NCBI GenBank assembly: GCA_964609245.1
Contig: CAZSSB010000010.1
Span: 20,023-84,022, forward strand
Reading direction: 5' to 3'
Source: JAFGCY01 sp964609245
Lineage (GTDB): Bacteria > 4484-113 > JAFGCY01
Length of the DNA stretch: 64,000 bases
In this document: positions 9,018 to 17,590 of the stretch, piece after piece
Position numbering within the stretch: the stretch's first letter is position 1
Layout of the letters: the number at the start of each line of letters is the position of its first letter
Notes under the pieces: generated by a model
What the model was told of the DNA's origin: nothing
What the model saw: only the letters and a program-made list of their open reading frames with translations
The model's database searches: none
Position numbers and translations under genes: made by a program

Positions 9018-9046
9018 TTGCATAATCGTGAACCAACTGATATAAT
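9018..9046 (+). promoter_or_regulatory. Sigma70-type promoter of the [FeFe] hydrogenase operon
   Basis: TTGCAT (9018-9023), a 17-bp spacer and TATAAT (9041-9046) preceded by TGA give a near-consensus promoter with an extended -10. Transcription should begin near 9053, leaving a leader of about 38 nt that includes AGGAGG. Confidence 0.75.
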
Positions 9047-9090
9047 AGAAGTGCTGGAAGTGTTCCATCCCCAGGAGGTCTTGATTCCCG

Positions 9091-9474
9091 ATGGCGAAGA
9101 TTCTTATCGTTGACGACGACGAGGATATCGTGGAAGCAATCCAGCTTGTGCTGGAGCGTGAAGGCCACGAGACAACCCCGGCCTACAACCGTCGCGAGGG
9201 TATGCGCCAGGTCGAGGAGTTCGGGCCCGACCTGATCGTCCTTGACGTGATGATGGACGAACCCGACGACGGCATTGCGATGGCGCAGGATCTGCGCCGC
9301 CAGGGGTTCAGCAAGCTGATCCTGATGTTGACCAGTGTCGCGCGGGTTACCGGAATGAAGTACGGGCCCGACGATGAGTTGGTACCGGTCGATGAGTTTC
9401 AGGAGAAGCCGATCGACCCGGCCACGCTGGTGGCGAAGGTCAGCGAGCTGCTGGCATCAAAGGAGGAGGGATAG
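9091..9474 (+). CDS. Single-domain response regulator of the hydrogenase operon
   Basis: The 127-residue CheY-like receiver has acidic pocket residues in VDDDEDIV, phospho-acceptor Asp52 in LIVLDVMM, Thr/Ser in MLTSV and conserved Lys in EKPI. It has no output domain, so it must act by protein contact or by passing phosphate on. It is the first gene of the hydrogenase operon, and its TAG abuts the next ATG directly. The likely partner is the histidine kinase at 13234-14541 in the same operon. An insertion-like stretch before the Lys (TGMKYGPDDELVPVDEF) is longer than in plain CheY proteins. Confidence 0.9.
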   Translation: MAKILIVDDDEDIVEAIQLVLEREGHETTPAYNRREGMRQVEEFGPDLIVLDVMMDEPDDGIAMAQDLRRQGFSKLILMLTSVARVTGMKYGPDDELVPVDEFQEKPIDPATLVAKVSELLASKEEG

Positions 9475-9990
9475 ATGCTGCAAAGTGATCTGGACCGACT
9501 TCGTGACGACATCATCGCGCTGGCGGAGCGCTATGGGCGCGAGCGCAGCTCCCTGATGCCGATGCTGCAGGACGTGCAGCGCAAACACGCCCACATCTCG
9601 GACTACGCGATGCAGGTGATCGCTGATCAGCTGGGTATCCACCCGGTAGAGGTGTACAGCGTCGTGACGTTCTACTCCTTCCTGCACCACGAGCCGGAGG
9701 GCAAGTTTGTGATCCGGCTGTGTCGGACCATCTCGTGCGAGATGGCGGGCAAGGACCGTGTTGCACGGCAGCTAGAGGCGGAGCTCGGCATCAAGTTCGG
9801 TAAAACCACGGACGACGGGCGATTCAGCCTGGAGTGGTGCTCATGCCTGGGGATGTGCGATCGGGGACCGGCACTGCTGGTCAACGACGTGATCTACACG
9901 CAGGTGACGCCGCAACGAGTCCACGAAATCCTGGAGGAGTGCCGGAAGTCGTTCGGCATCTTCGCACCCCAGGCCAAGGAGGTGCACTAG
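9475..9990 (+). CDS. hydC: NuoE-like [2Fe-2S] subunit of NAD-linked [FeFe] hydrogenase (HydC)
   Basis: The 171-residue thioredoxin-fold protein has four ligands for one [2Fe-2S] cluster, as CRTISC (C-x4-C) and CLGMC (C-x3-C). The N-terminal helical part (YGRERSSLMPMLQDVQ) is typical of 24-kDa complex I/NuoE subunits. In HydABC enzymes this subunit sits beside the flavin of HydB. GGAGGAGGG lies just before the start codon at 9475, and its stop is directly followed by hydB. Cytoplasmic. Confidence 0.92.
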   Translation: MLQSDLDRLRDDIIALAERYGRERSSLMPMLQDVQRKHAHISDYAMQVIADQLGIHPVEVYSVVTFYSFLHHEPEGKFVIRLCRTISCEMAGKDRVARQLEAELGIKFGKTTDDGRFSLEWCSCLGMCDRGPALLVNDVIYTQVTPQRVHEILEECRKSFGIFAPQAKEVH

Positions 9991-11190
9991 ATGAAAGCGA
10001 TGCATGAAGGACCGCTGACATTCGCCGAAGTCAAGGCGGACGACGGCCTCAAGGCGGCGCTGAAGGAGTCGCGCGCGGTCGTCATCAGGCAGATCAGTGA
10101 CTCGGGCCTGAAGGGGCGGGGCGGCGCAGGATTTCCGACCGGCGTGAAATGGAACCTCGCCGCGGCGGCCAAAGCCGACGAGAAGTTCGTGGTCTGCAAC
10201 GCCGACGAGGGTGAGCCGGGAACATTCAAGGACCGCGTGATCCTGACGGACTTCGCGGATCTTGTGTTTGAGGGGATGACCATCGCAGGCTACGCGATCG
10301 GCGCCAGGACGGGCATCATCTACCTCCGCGCGGAGTACACCTATCTGCGCCCCCATCTGGAGGAGACGCTCAAGCGCCGGCGGGAGAGCAACCTGCTGGG
10401 AGAGAAGATTCTCGGCAAGGACGATTTCAGCTACGACATCGAAATCCGGATGGGTGCCGGCGCATATGTCTGCGGTGAAGAGACGGCGCTGATAGAGTCG
10501 CTGGAAGGCCACCGCGGCGAGCCGCGCAACCGTCCGCCGTTCCCGGTTGACACGGGGTTCCACGGCCGTCCGACGATCGTCAACAACGTTGAGACCCTGG
10601 CCTGGGGCGCCTGCATCATGGCCAAGGGCGCCGAGTGGTTCAAGGAATTCGGGACGGCGAAGTCGAGCGGGCTGAAACTGTTCAGCGTATCCGGGGATTG
10701 CGAGCGTCCGGGGGTCTATGAGTTCCCGCTTGGTATCAGCATTGCCGAGCTGCTCAAGGAAGTTGGCGGCGAGGGCGCCAAGGCGGTCCAGATCGGCGGC
10801 GCCAGCGGACACTGCGTACCTGCCAAGCAGTTCGACCGTCACATTGCGTTTGAGGACGTGTCGACGGGCGGGTCAGTGATCGTCTTCGATCAGAGCCGCG
10901 ACATGCTGGCGGTGGCCAAGAACTTCATGGAGTTCTTCTGCGAGGAGTCCTGCGGGCAGTGCACGCCCTGTCGCGGCGGTTGCCCGGTACTGCTCGAGGG
11001 CCTGGAGAAGATGGAGCGTGGCGTTTGCTCAGCGACGTACCTTCGCGAGCTGCGGAGTCTCGGAGAGACGATGCAGTTGGCCAGTAAGTGCGGGCTCGGG
11101 CAGTCGGCGCCGAACGCATTCCTGTCGATCACCGAGCACTTCGACAGCGAGCTGCTCGGCCGGGCGCCTACGAATGGAGTGGAGGGCTAA
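9991..11190 (+). CDS. hydB: NuoF-like FMN/NAD-binding hydrogenase subunit (HydB), short form
   Basis: The 399-residue protein begins at ATG 9991 with AAGGAGGTG 6 nt upstream. It binds NAD(H) and FMN (GLKGRGGAGFPTG, CNADEGEPGT, GAGAYVCGEETALIESLEG) and a [4Fe-4S] cluster (CGQCTPCRGG plus a later Cys in SKCGLGQS). It lacks the N-terminal thioredoxin-like [2Fe-2S] domain and the C-terminal two-[4Fe-4S] ferredoxin domain of the roughly 600-residue HydB of bifurcating enzymes, and ends just after the NuoF core. The shorter form would still pass electrons from NADH towards HydA, but the usual ferredoxin branch is absent. Confidence 0.92.
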   Translation: MKAMHEGPLTFAEVKADDGLKAALKESRAVVIRQISDSGLKGRGGAGFPTGVKWNLAAAAKADEKFVVCNADEGEPGTFKDRVILTDFADLVFEGMTIAGYAIGARTGIIYLRAEYTYLRPHLEETLKRRRESNLLGEKILGKDDFSYDIEIRMGAGAYVCGEETALIESLEGHRGEPRNRPPFPVDTGFHGRPTIVNNVETLAWGACIMAKGAEWFKEFGTAKSSGLKLFSVSGDCERPGVYEFPLGISIAELLKEVGGEGAKAVQIGGASGHCVPAKQFDRHIAFEDVSTGGSVIVFDQSRDMLAVAKNFMEFFCEESCGQCTPCRGGCPVLLEGLEKMERGVCSATYLRELRSLGETMQLASKCGLGQSAPNAFLSITEHFDSELLGRAPTNGVEG

Positions 11191-11198
11191 CACAAGCA

Positions 11199-13139
11199 AT
11201 GGCAGATACGAAAGACACATCTCGTGCTCCAAGCAGTCAGCGAGGGAAGGCTGATATCAGTGGCTGGGCGGATTCGGAGACCGCGCTCTACGAGTTTGCG
11301 ATCGGCGCAAACGTGCGCGTCACAATCGACGGTAAAGACGTGCGGGTGCCAATGGGGACGACGATCCTGGAGGCGGCACGCCAAGCCGGCATCCGGATTC
11401 CCACGCTGTGCGCCCACGATGACCTGTGCATCGCCGGTGTGTGTCGGGTCTGCGTCGTGGAGGTTGAGGGCCAACGGACGCTGCAGGCCGCCTGCGCATA
11501 CCCGATCACCCAGCCGATCACGGTGCTGACTCACTCACGCAAGGTGCGCCAGGCACGGCGCAACATCCTGCAGCTGCTGCTTCGCAACCACTACGGTGAG
11601 TGCTACACCTGCAAGCGCAACGGCAACTGCGAACTGCAATCGTTGGCCGAGGAGTACGGCGTTGAGACGCTGCACTTCGGTCACGTTGAGCGACCGCAGT
11701 TCGAGCCGGATCACTCCAGCCACGCGGTGTTCCGCGACATGAACAAGTGTGTACTCTGCCGGCGCTGCGTGCGCACCTGCATCGATCTGCAGGAGGTGGG
11801 AGTGCTCGAAGCGGTGGGCCGCGGAGCCGACACCAAGATCGAGACGTTCCTAGGAAAGCCGATCAACGACGTGGTCTGCATCAACTGCGGGCAGTGCATC
11901 AACCGCTGCCCGACCGGGGCGTTGACGGCCAACGACCCGACAGCTGAGATCTGGCAGGCAATCGACGATCCCAGCAAGCACGTGGTGATCCAGACGGCGC
12001 CCAGTCCGCGAGCCGGAATCGGTGAGGTCTTCGGTCTTGAGCCGGGCGTGCCGTTGACGTTCCAGATGAACACGGCGATCCGGCTGTGTGGGTTCGATGC
12101 CGTGTTCGACACGAACTTTTCTGCGGACCTGACGATCATCGAGGAAGGCACGGAGCTGATCACCCGGCTGTACAAGGCGCTCGTGGCGAAGGACAAGGAC
12201 GTGGCCCTGCCGCAGTTCACCAGCTGCTCGCCGGGCTGGGTCAAGTACATCGAGCACTTCTATCCCGAGTACCTGGCACACGTTTCGTCCTGCAAGAGCC
12301 CGCAGCAGATGTTCGGCGCCGTGATCAAGACGTACTACGCGCAGGTGAAGGGCATCGACCCCAAGGACATCGTCACGGTCGCGCTGATGCCGTGCTCCGC
12401 CAAGAAGTACGAGTGCAACCGGCCTGAGATGAACGACAGTGGCTTCAAGGACATCGATTACGGTCTGACCACGCGCGAGATGGGACAGATGTTCAAGGAA
12501 GCCGGCATCGACCTGCCGGCGATGCCCAAGAGCGATTTCGACGACCCGTTCGGCACCGCCACCGGCTCGGGAGTGATTTTCGGTGCCACCGGCGGGGTGA
12601 TGGAGTCGGCGCTGCGCTGTGTGATTGAATTGGTCACCGGCGAGAAGGTGGAGAAGTTCTACGAGCACGCCGACATCATCCCGGTACGTGGTTTCGAAGG
12701 AGTCAAGTACGCTGAGATCAAGGTGCCCAAGACCGGCCCGGTGCCCGAGCTGATCGCTCACCTGGTACCGAACTGGGACTGGCTGAAGGATGCTACGCTG
12801 CGCGTTGCGGTATGCCACGGCACGGCCAACGCCAAGCGCGTGATGGAGGACATCAAGGCTGGCGGCAAGTTCAGCCAATGCCACTTCATCGAGTTCATGG
12901 CCTGCCCGGGCGGCTGTCTGGGCGGCGGTGGCCAGCCGATTCCGACAACGACGGAGATTCGTAAGGCACGGGCCAAAGCGATTTATGCGGAAGACTCCGC
13001 TTACGACGTGCGTAAGTCCCATGAGAATCCCGCTCTGCTGAAGCTGTACGAGGAGTTCTTGACGGACGGGCCTTGCGGCCACATCAGCCACAAGCTCTTG
13101 CACACGCACTACACCGCACGAGGCAAGTTCATCAGTTAG
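11199..13139 (+). CDS. hydA: [FeFe] hydrogenase catalytic subunit (HydA), M3-type
   Basis: The 646-residue protein starts at ATG 11199. It has about 43 extra N-terminal residues, then a [2Fe-2S] plant-type domain (CAHDDLC, CRVC), a His-Cys3 [4Fe-4S] site (HYGECYTCKRNGNC), two [4Fe-4S] clusters (CVLCRRCVRTC, CINCGQCINRCP) and the H-cluster domain. Signature L1 reads TSCSPGW (residues 341-347), where the common form is TSCCPGW. L2 is MPCSAKKYE (from residue 397, Cys399) and L3 is MACPGGCLGGGGQP (Cys569, Cys573). There is no C-terminal [2Fe-2S] domain after the H-domain. With HydB and HydC it forms an NADH-coupled cytoplasmic hydrogenase; all three maturases are downstream. Confidence 0.95.
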   Translation: MADTKDTSRAPSSQRGKADISGWADSETALYEFAIGANVRVTIDGKDVRVPMGTTILEAARQAGIRIPTLCAHDDLCIAGVCRVCVVEVEGQRTLQAACAYPITQPITVLTHSRKVRQARRNILQLLLRNHYGECYTCKRNGNCELQSLAEEYGVETLHFGHVERPQFEPDHSSHAVFRDMNKCVLCRRCVRTCIDLQEVGVLEAVGRGADTKIETFLGKPINDVVCINCGQCINRCPTGALTANDPTAEIWQAIDDPSKHVVIQTAPSPRAGIGEVFGLEPGVPLTFQMNTAIRLCGFDAVFDTNFSADLTIIEEGTELITRLYKALVAKDKDVALPQFTSCSPGWVKYIEHFYPEYLAHVSSCKSPQQMFGAVIKTYYAQVKGIDPKDIVTVALMPCSAKKYECNRPEMNDSGFKDIDYGLTTREMGQMFKEAGIDLPAMPKSDFDDPFGTATGSGVIFGATGGVMESALRCVIELVTGEKVEKFYEHADIIPVRGFEGVKYAEIKVPKTGPVPELIAHLVPNWDWLKDATLRVAVCHGTANAKRVMEDIKAGGKFSQCHFIEFMACPGGCLGGGGQPIPTTTEIRKARAKAIYAEDSAYDVRKSHENPALLKLYEEFLTDGPCGHISHKLLHTHYTARGKFIS

Positions 13140-13233
13140 GATTAGGATGTAGTGGGGACGTGCTCGGGCTCGTCGATGGCCTATCGGTCGCTCGTTCCCG
13201 CAATCAACCGCGGCAGCAGGAGAGGCGAGAGGT

Positions 13234-14541
13234 TTGCGCCAGGACTTCGTGAATCCGCCCACGGCTGGCCGGGACGTCCCCCCGGACCGGCGTACGCAGG
13301 AATTCACCGCATTTGAGCGCCGGGCGCTGTTCAACATCAACCAGCAGGTGGCCGCGGCGACCTCACTCGACGAGGCGATGGACTTCCTGTATGAGTCGAT
13401 CGGCGAAATGTGCTCGCGGGATCGGATCAGCCTGCTGATCATCGACGAGGAAGAGCAGAGCGCAGCGATCCAGTGGACCCGCTGCGCGGGTGGTGAGTGC
13501 CTCCGGTTGCGGCCAGGATACTCCGTCGCATTGCCGGACGAAGTGCTGGAGCAGCCGCTGGCGAGCGGACAGGTGCTGCTGATCGGCAATATCGAGAAGC
13601 CGGGGGTCTCAATCCCGGGCGGTCACTGGCTCAACGAACTGGCCCACGAAGGTCAGCGCTCCGGGATTCTGTGTCCGCTGCACGTCAATGAGCGGGCGTT
13701 CGGCGTGCTGGTCGTGATGTCGCACCAGCCGTACAGCTTCGGCTATCACGAGCGCCAGATGCTGGAGGTGGTACGCGAGCGAGTGAGCCAGGCGCTGCTG
13801 ACAGCCTTCATGATCGATGAACTGCAGGCTACCAATCGCGCGTATCTGGAGATGCTGGGCTTCGTCAGCCACGAACTGAAGAACCCACTGGCCGCCATCG
13901 TGATGGATGGCAAGCTGTTGGCCCAGGGATACGTCGGCGAACTCAGCGAGGCCCAGGAGCGGCGGGTTGGCAAGGTAGTGGCCAAGGGCCAGTACCTGCT
14001 GAGTCTGATCCGGGAGTACCTGGATCTGTCACGGATCGAGAGCGGTGAACTGACGGCTCATCCGCATCCGGACGTGGAGCTGGTGGAACATGTGATAGCG
14101 CCGGCGCTGGAGATGGTGGGAGCGCAGATCGAAGAGCGGGAGATGCGGCTGGTGCGCGTGCTGCCGGACGATTTGCGGCCGATCACCGTCGATCCGGAGT
14201 TGATGCTGATCGTGATGGTGAACTTGCTGGGCAACGCCGCCAAGTACGGGCGGGACGGTGGTGAGCTGCGGCTGACGATCGAGCAGTACGAGGAGGGACT
14301 CAAGGTCGTGGTATGGAATGAGGGGCCCGGATTCCCGCTGTCCGCCCGGTCAAGGTTGTTCCGGAAATTCTCACGCATCCAGACGCCGGAACTGATGAAG
14401 CGCAAGGGCACTGGAGTGGGGCTGTACACGGTCTGGCAGGTCGTGCGGCTGCATGGCGGCAGCGTCTGGGCGGACTCGGAAGAGGGAGCCTGGGCGGAAT
14501 TCGGCTTTGAGATCCCGCAGCCCCTGGCCTGCCCCACATAG
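13234..14541 (+). CDS. GAF-domain sensor histidine kinase of the hydrogenase operon
   Basis: The 435-residue soluble kinase probably starts at TTG 13234, with AGGAGAGG about 8 nt upstream; no good ATG precedes the GAF domain. A GAF domain spans about residues 25-195, then HisKA with His213 (FVSHELKNP), then HATPase_c with N-box LLGNAAKYG and glycine boxes NEGPGF and GTGVGLYTV. No membrane segment is present, so the signal is cytoplasmic, for example redox state or a small ligand on GAF. It sits between hydA and hydG, and the receiver at 9091 in the same operon is the obvious partner. Such kinase/receiver pairs are known around NAD-linked [FeFe] hydrogenases. Confidence 0.88.
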   Translation: MRQDFVNPPTAGRDVPPDRRTQEFTAFERRALFNINQQVAAATSLDEAMDFLYESIGEMCSRDRISLLIIDEEEQSAAIQWTRCAGGECLRLRPGYSVALPDEVLEQPLASGQVLLIGNIEKPGVSIPGGHWLNELAHEGQRSGILCPLHVNERAFGVLVVMSHQPYSFGYHERQMLEVVRERVSQALLTAFMIDELQATNRAYLEMLGFVSHELKNPLAAIVMDGKLLAQGYVGELSEAQERRVGKVVAKGQYLLSLIREYLDLSRIESGELTAHPHPDVELVEHVIAPALEMVGAQIEEREMRLVRVLPDDLRPITVDPELMLIVMVNLLGNAAKYGRDGGELRLTIEQYEEGLKVVVWNEGPGFPLSARSRLFRKFSRIQTPELMKRKGTGVGLYTVWQVVRLHGGSVWADSEEGAWAEFGFEIPQPLACPT

Positions 14542-14659
14542 GTCCAGGCGGCGACAACGGGCCGCCGCGAGCCGGGGAGGGATGGCGTTTCGCTGCGCCA
14601 CCCAGGTTGCGCCACCAGGTTGACGCGTGAAGGAGTGCGCGCGCGAAGGAGCAGGAACA

Positions 14660-16066
14660 ATGAGTGTCGCGAATGCAGTAGCGTGGATTGACGAAGCCGC
14701 GGTGTGGAATGTACTTGAGCAGTCGCAGCGGCACGATGCCGCACGAGTCAAGGAGATTCTGGCTAAGGCTCGCGAGTTGAAGGGGATTACTGCCGCAGAG
14801 ATGGCGGTGCTGATGCAGGTCAGCGACCCCGACCTGCTGGGCGAGATGTTCGCGACGGCGCGGTACATCAAGGACGAGATCTACGGCCCGCGCCTGGTGC
14901 TGTTCGCACCGCTGTACGTGAGCAATCTGTGCTGCAACGAATGCCTGTACTGCGCCTTCCGGGTCCGCAACAAGGAGGTGGTCCGCCGGGCGCTGTCGAT
15001 GGAAGAGATTGCCAACGAGACGCGCATCCTTGTGGAGCAGGGCCACAAGCGGATTCTGCTGGTGGCGGGCGAGGCCTATCCGAAGCAGGGCTTCCAGTAT
15101 GTGCTGGATGCAATTGACACCATCTACAAGACGAAGTCCGGCAACGGTGAAATCCGGCGGCTGAACGTCAACATTGCTCCGCTGCAGGTTGAGGAGTTCC
15201 GCCAGCTGAAGGCTGCCCAGATCGGCACCTACCAGCTGTTCCAGGAAACCTATCACCGCGAGACCTATCACAGCGTGCACGTCGCCGGGCCGAAGACCGA
15301 CTTCGACTGGCGGATCACGGCGATGGACCGCGCGCAGGAGGCCGGCATCGACGACGTGGGGATCGGGGTGCTGTTTGGCTTGTTCGACTGGCGCTACGAG
15401 CTGCTGGCGCTGATGCAGCACATCGCCCATCTGGAGCAGCGCTGGGGCGTGGGGCCCCACACCATCAGCGTGCCGCGGCTGGAGCCCGCCACAGGTTCAG
15501 ACATCGCCACTCACCCGCCCCAGGCGGTCAGCGACATCGACTTTCGCAAGATCGTCGCGCTGCTGCGAATCACAATTCCCTATACGGGCATCATCATGAG
15601 TACGCGCGAGAGCCGGGACATCCGCGCCGAGACGTTCGCGCTGGGCGTCAGCCAGATCAGCGCGGGCAGCCGCACCAACCCGGGGGGCTATGCCGAGGGG
15701 GAGCCGGTGCACGAGGAAGACACCGGACAGTTCAGCCTCGGGGACCACCGCCCGCTGGACGAAGTGATTCGGGACGTGGCCGAGCTGGGGTTTATCCCCA
15801 GCTTCTGCACGGCATGCTACCGCCTGGGGCGGACCGGTGAGGACTTCATGGACCTGGCCAAGCCGGGGCTGATCAAGTCGCATTGCGGCTGCAACGCGCT
15901 GAGCACCTTCATGGAGTACCTGGAGGACTACGCCTCGCCGGAAACGCGCGCAGCCGGCGACAAGGCGATGGCGCAACACCTGGCCGAGCTTGACCCCGAC
16001 AATCGGGCGAGAGCGACCAGGATGATCGAGAAGGTCCGAGCCGGTAAGCGCGACGTGTACGTGTAA
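14660..16066 (+). CDS. hydG: [FeFe] hydrogenase maturase HydG (tyrosine lyase)
   Basis: The 468-residue protein starts at ATG 14660 with AGGAG 8 nt upstream. HydG cleaves tyrosine to give CO and CN ligands for the H-cluster. The radical SAM site is CCNECLYC (C-x3-C-x2-C). The C-terminal auxiliary cluster ligands are CTAC and the Cys of SHCGCN (C-x2-C-x22-C), which HydG needs to build the Fe(CO)2CN synthon and which distinguish it from ThiH. Length fits the family. It follows the kinase gene by about 120 bp with no terminator seen. Confidence 0.95.
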   Translation: MSVANAVAWIDEAAVWNVLEQSQRHDAARVKEILAKARELKGITAAEMAVLMQVSDPDLLGEMFATARYIKDEIYGPRLVLFAPLYVSNLCCNECLYCAFRVRNKEVVRRALSMEEIANETRILVEQGHKRILLVAGEAYPKQGFQYVLDAIDTIYKTKSGNGEIRRLNVNIAPLQVEEFRQLKAAQIGTYQLFQETYHRETYHSVHVAGPKTDFDWRITAMDRAQEAGIDDVGIGVLFGLFDWRYELLALMQHIAHLEQRWGVGPHTISVPRLEPATGSDIATHPPQAVSDIDFRKIVALLRITIPYTGIIMSTRESRDIRAETFALGVSQISAGSRTNPGGYAEGEPVHEEDTGQFSLGDHRPLDEVIRDVAELGFIPSFCTACYRLGRTGEDFMDLAKPGLIKSHCGCNALSTFMEYLEDYASPETRAAGDKAMAQHLAELDPDNRARATRMIEKVRAGKRDVYV

Positions 16067-16126
16067 CCCGCGAGCGGAAGCAAGGGCTACAATCGGCTGG
16101 TCACTATTCTGCAAGGGGCGTGAGCC

Positions 16127-17590
16127 ATGACAGAGAGTCGCCGCACTGAGAAGGACATGCTTGGTGAAGTGGAGGTCCCGGCGGACGCCCTCTACGGCGT
16201 GCATACGGCGCGGGCGCTGGTGAACTTCCCGATCAGCGGCCGCCTGCCCCATCCGGAACTGGTGCACGCCTACGGTTTCGTCAAACTCGCCTGCGCCCGA
16301 ACCAACCGGGCGCTGGGGCGCTGGGCGGACGATCCGGCCAAGGCCGATGCCATCGAGCGGGCCTGCGAGGAACTGAGCCGCGGCGAACTGGACCAGCACG
16401 TGGTGGTGGACGCCATGCAGGGCGGCGCGGGGACCAGCAAGAACATGAACGTCAACGAGGTGCTGGCCAATCGCGCCCTGCAGATCCTCGGTGAGCCGCT
16501 GGGCAACTACGAACGGGTTTCGCCGCTGGATGACATCAACCTGCATCAGTCGACGAACGATACCTATCCGACCGCGCTCAAGCTGGCCGCCGTGCGGCTG
16601 CTGCGCGAACTTGAGGATGAGGTGATCGCGCTGCAGGAGGCGTTCCAGGACAAGGAACGGGAGTTCGCGCACGTCGTGAAAATCGGGCGGACGCAGCTGC
16701 AGGACGCGGTGCCCACGACGCTGGGGCGCGAGATGGGCGCCTATGCCGAGGCCCTCAGCCGCGACCGCTGGCGGATTTACAAGTGCGAGGAGCGCCTGCG
16801 CGTGGTCAACCTCGGTGGCACGGCGATCGGCACCGGACTGGCTGCGCCCCGGCAGTACATGTTCCGCGTTGTCGAGACGCTGCGCGATTTGACCGGTATC
16901 GGCTTCGCCCGCGCCGAGAACCTCGTCGAGTCGACGCAGAACGCGGACGTGTTCGTTGAGGTCAGCGGCATCCTGAAGGCCAGTGCCAGCGGCCTGCTCA
17001 AGCTCTGCACGGACCTCAGACTGATGAGCAGCGGGCCGGAGGCGGGCTTCGGCGAGATCCGGCTGCCGCAGCGCCAGGCCGGCTCCAGCATCATGCCCGG
17101 CAAGGTCAATCCGGTGATCCCGGAGGCGGTGACGCAGGTGGCGATGCTGGTGATGGCTTACGATCAGGCGATCGCGCTCGCCTGCGGCCTGGGCAACCTG
17201 GAGCTGAATCCGTTCCTGCCGCTCGTGGCGAACTGCCTGCTGGACAGCATCCACCTGATGACGCAGGCACTGGAGGTGCTGCGCAGGCACTGCGTGGAAG
17301 GTATTGAGGCCGATGAAGAGCGCTGCCGGCAATACGTGCTCAGTTCGACGGCGCTGGTGACGGCGCTGGTGCCGGTACTGGGCTATGAGCGGGCCAGTGC
17401 GGTGGCGAAGCAGGCCAAGGCGACGGGTTTGACGATACGGGAGGTAGTGCTGGAGCAGGGACTGCTGAGCGAGAAGGAGTTCGAGGAGCTGATCAGTCCG
17501 GAGGCGGTGATGCGGCTGGGATCGATGCAGCACGGCCGCGACCCCGCGGCACTACCGACCGTTGAGGAGGGCGATGAGAAGGGCACCTAG
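16127..17590 (+). CDS. aspA: Aspartate ammonia-lyase, hydrogenase-maturation associated
   Basis: The 487-residue member of the fumarase/aspartase superfamily carries the signature GSSIMPGKVNP, with substrate-binding blocks STNDTYPTA and GRTQLQDAVPTTLG. It interconverts aspartate with fumarate and ammonia. A gene of this type recurs in hydE-hydF-hydG operons, and its position between hydG and hydF strongly supports a link to maturation, perhaps supplying ammonium for the dithiomethylamine bridge. That role is inference. A TACAAT at 16088-16093 might be an internal -10. Its end overlaps the hydF start by 17 bp. Confidence 0.9.
   Translation: MTESRRTEKDMLGEVEVPADALYGVHTARALVNFPISGRLPHPELVHAYGFVKLACARTNRALGRWADDPAKADAIERACEELSRGELDQHVVVDAMQGGAGTSKNMNVNEVLANRALQILGEPLGNYERVSPLDDINLHQSTNDTYPTALKLAAVRLLRELEDEVIALQEAFQDKEREFAHVVKIGRTQLQDAVPTTLGREMGAYAEALSRDRWRIYKCEERLRVVNLGGTAIGTGLAAPRQYMFRVVETLRDLTGIGFARAENLVESTQNADVFVEVSGILKASASGLLKLCTDLRLMSSGPEAGFGEIRLPQRQAGSSIMPGKVNPVIPEAVTQVAMLVMAYDQAIALACGLGNLELNPFLPLVANCLLDSIHLMTQALEVLRRHCVEGIEADEERCRQYVLSSTALVTALVPVLGYERASAVAKQAKATGLTIREVVLEQGLLSEKEFEELISPEAVMRLGSMQHGRDPAALPTVEEGDEKGT

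Larger units (their letters stand above)
8709..9090. other. Divergent intergenic region between amrS and the hydrogenase operon
   Basis: The 382-bp gap holds no convincing gene. The left part carries a weak minus-strand -10 (TATAGT, 8746-8751) for amrS. The right part is AT-richer and carries the hydrogenase operon promoter, an adjacent short palindrome (both annotated separately) and AGGAGG at 9073-9078, 12 nt before the ATG at 9091. Confidence 0.7.

Noticed and set aside
9991..11190. HydB as a truncated pseudogene
   Set aside because: It ends cleanly after the NuoF core with coupled neighbours on both sides, so the short form is probably natural.
11088..11198. Upstream in-frame extension of hydA into hydB
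   Set aside because: ATG 11199 has GGAGGG upstream and lies right after the hydB stop; the extension has no ferredoxin-like sequence.
11850..13589. 579-codon minus-strand frame opposite hydA
   Set aside because: The plus strand encodes an intact hydrogenase with H-cluster motifs; the antisense frame has no recognisable domain.
15497..17533. 678-codon minus-strand frame opposite hydG and aspA
   Set aside because: Both opposite genes are unmistakable enzymes; the frame is a GC artefact.
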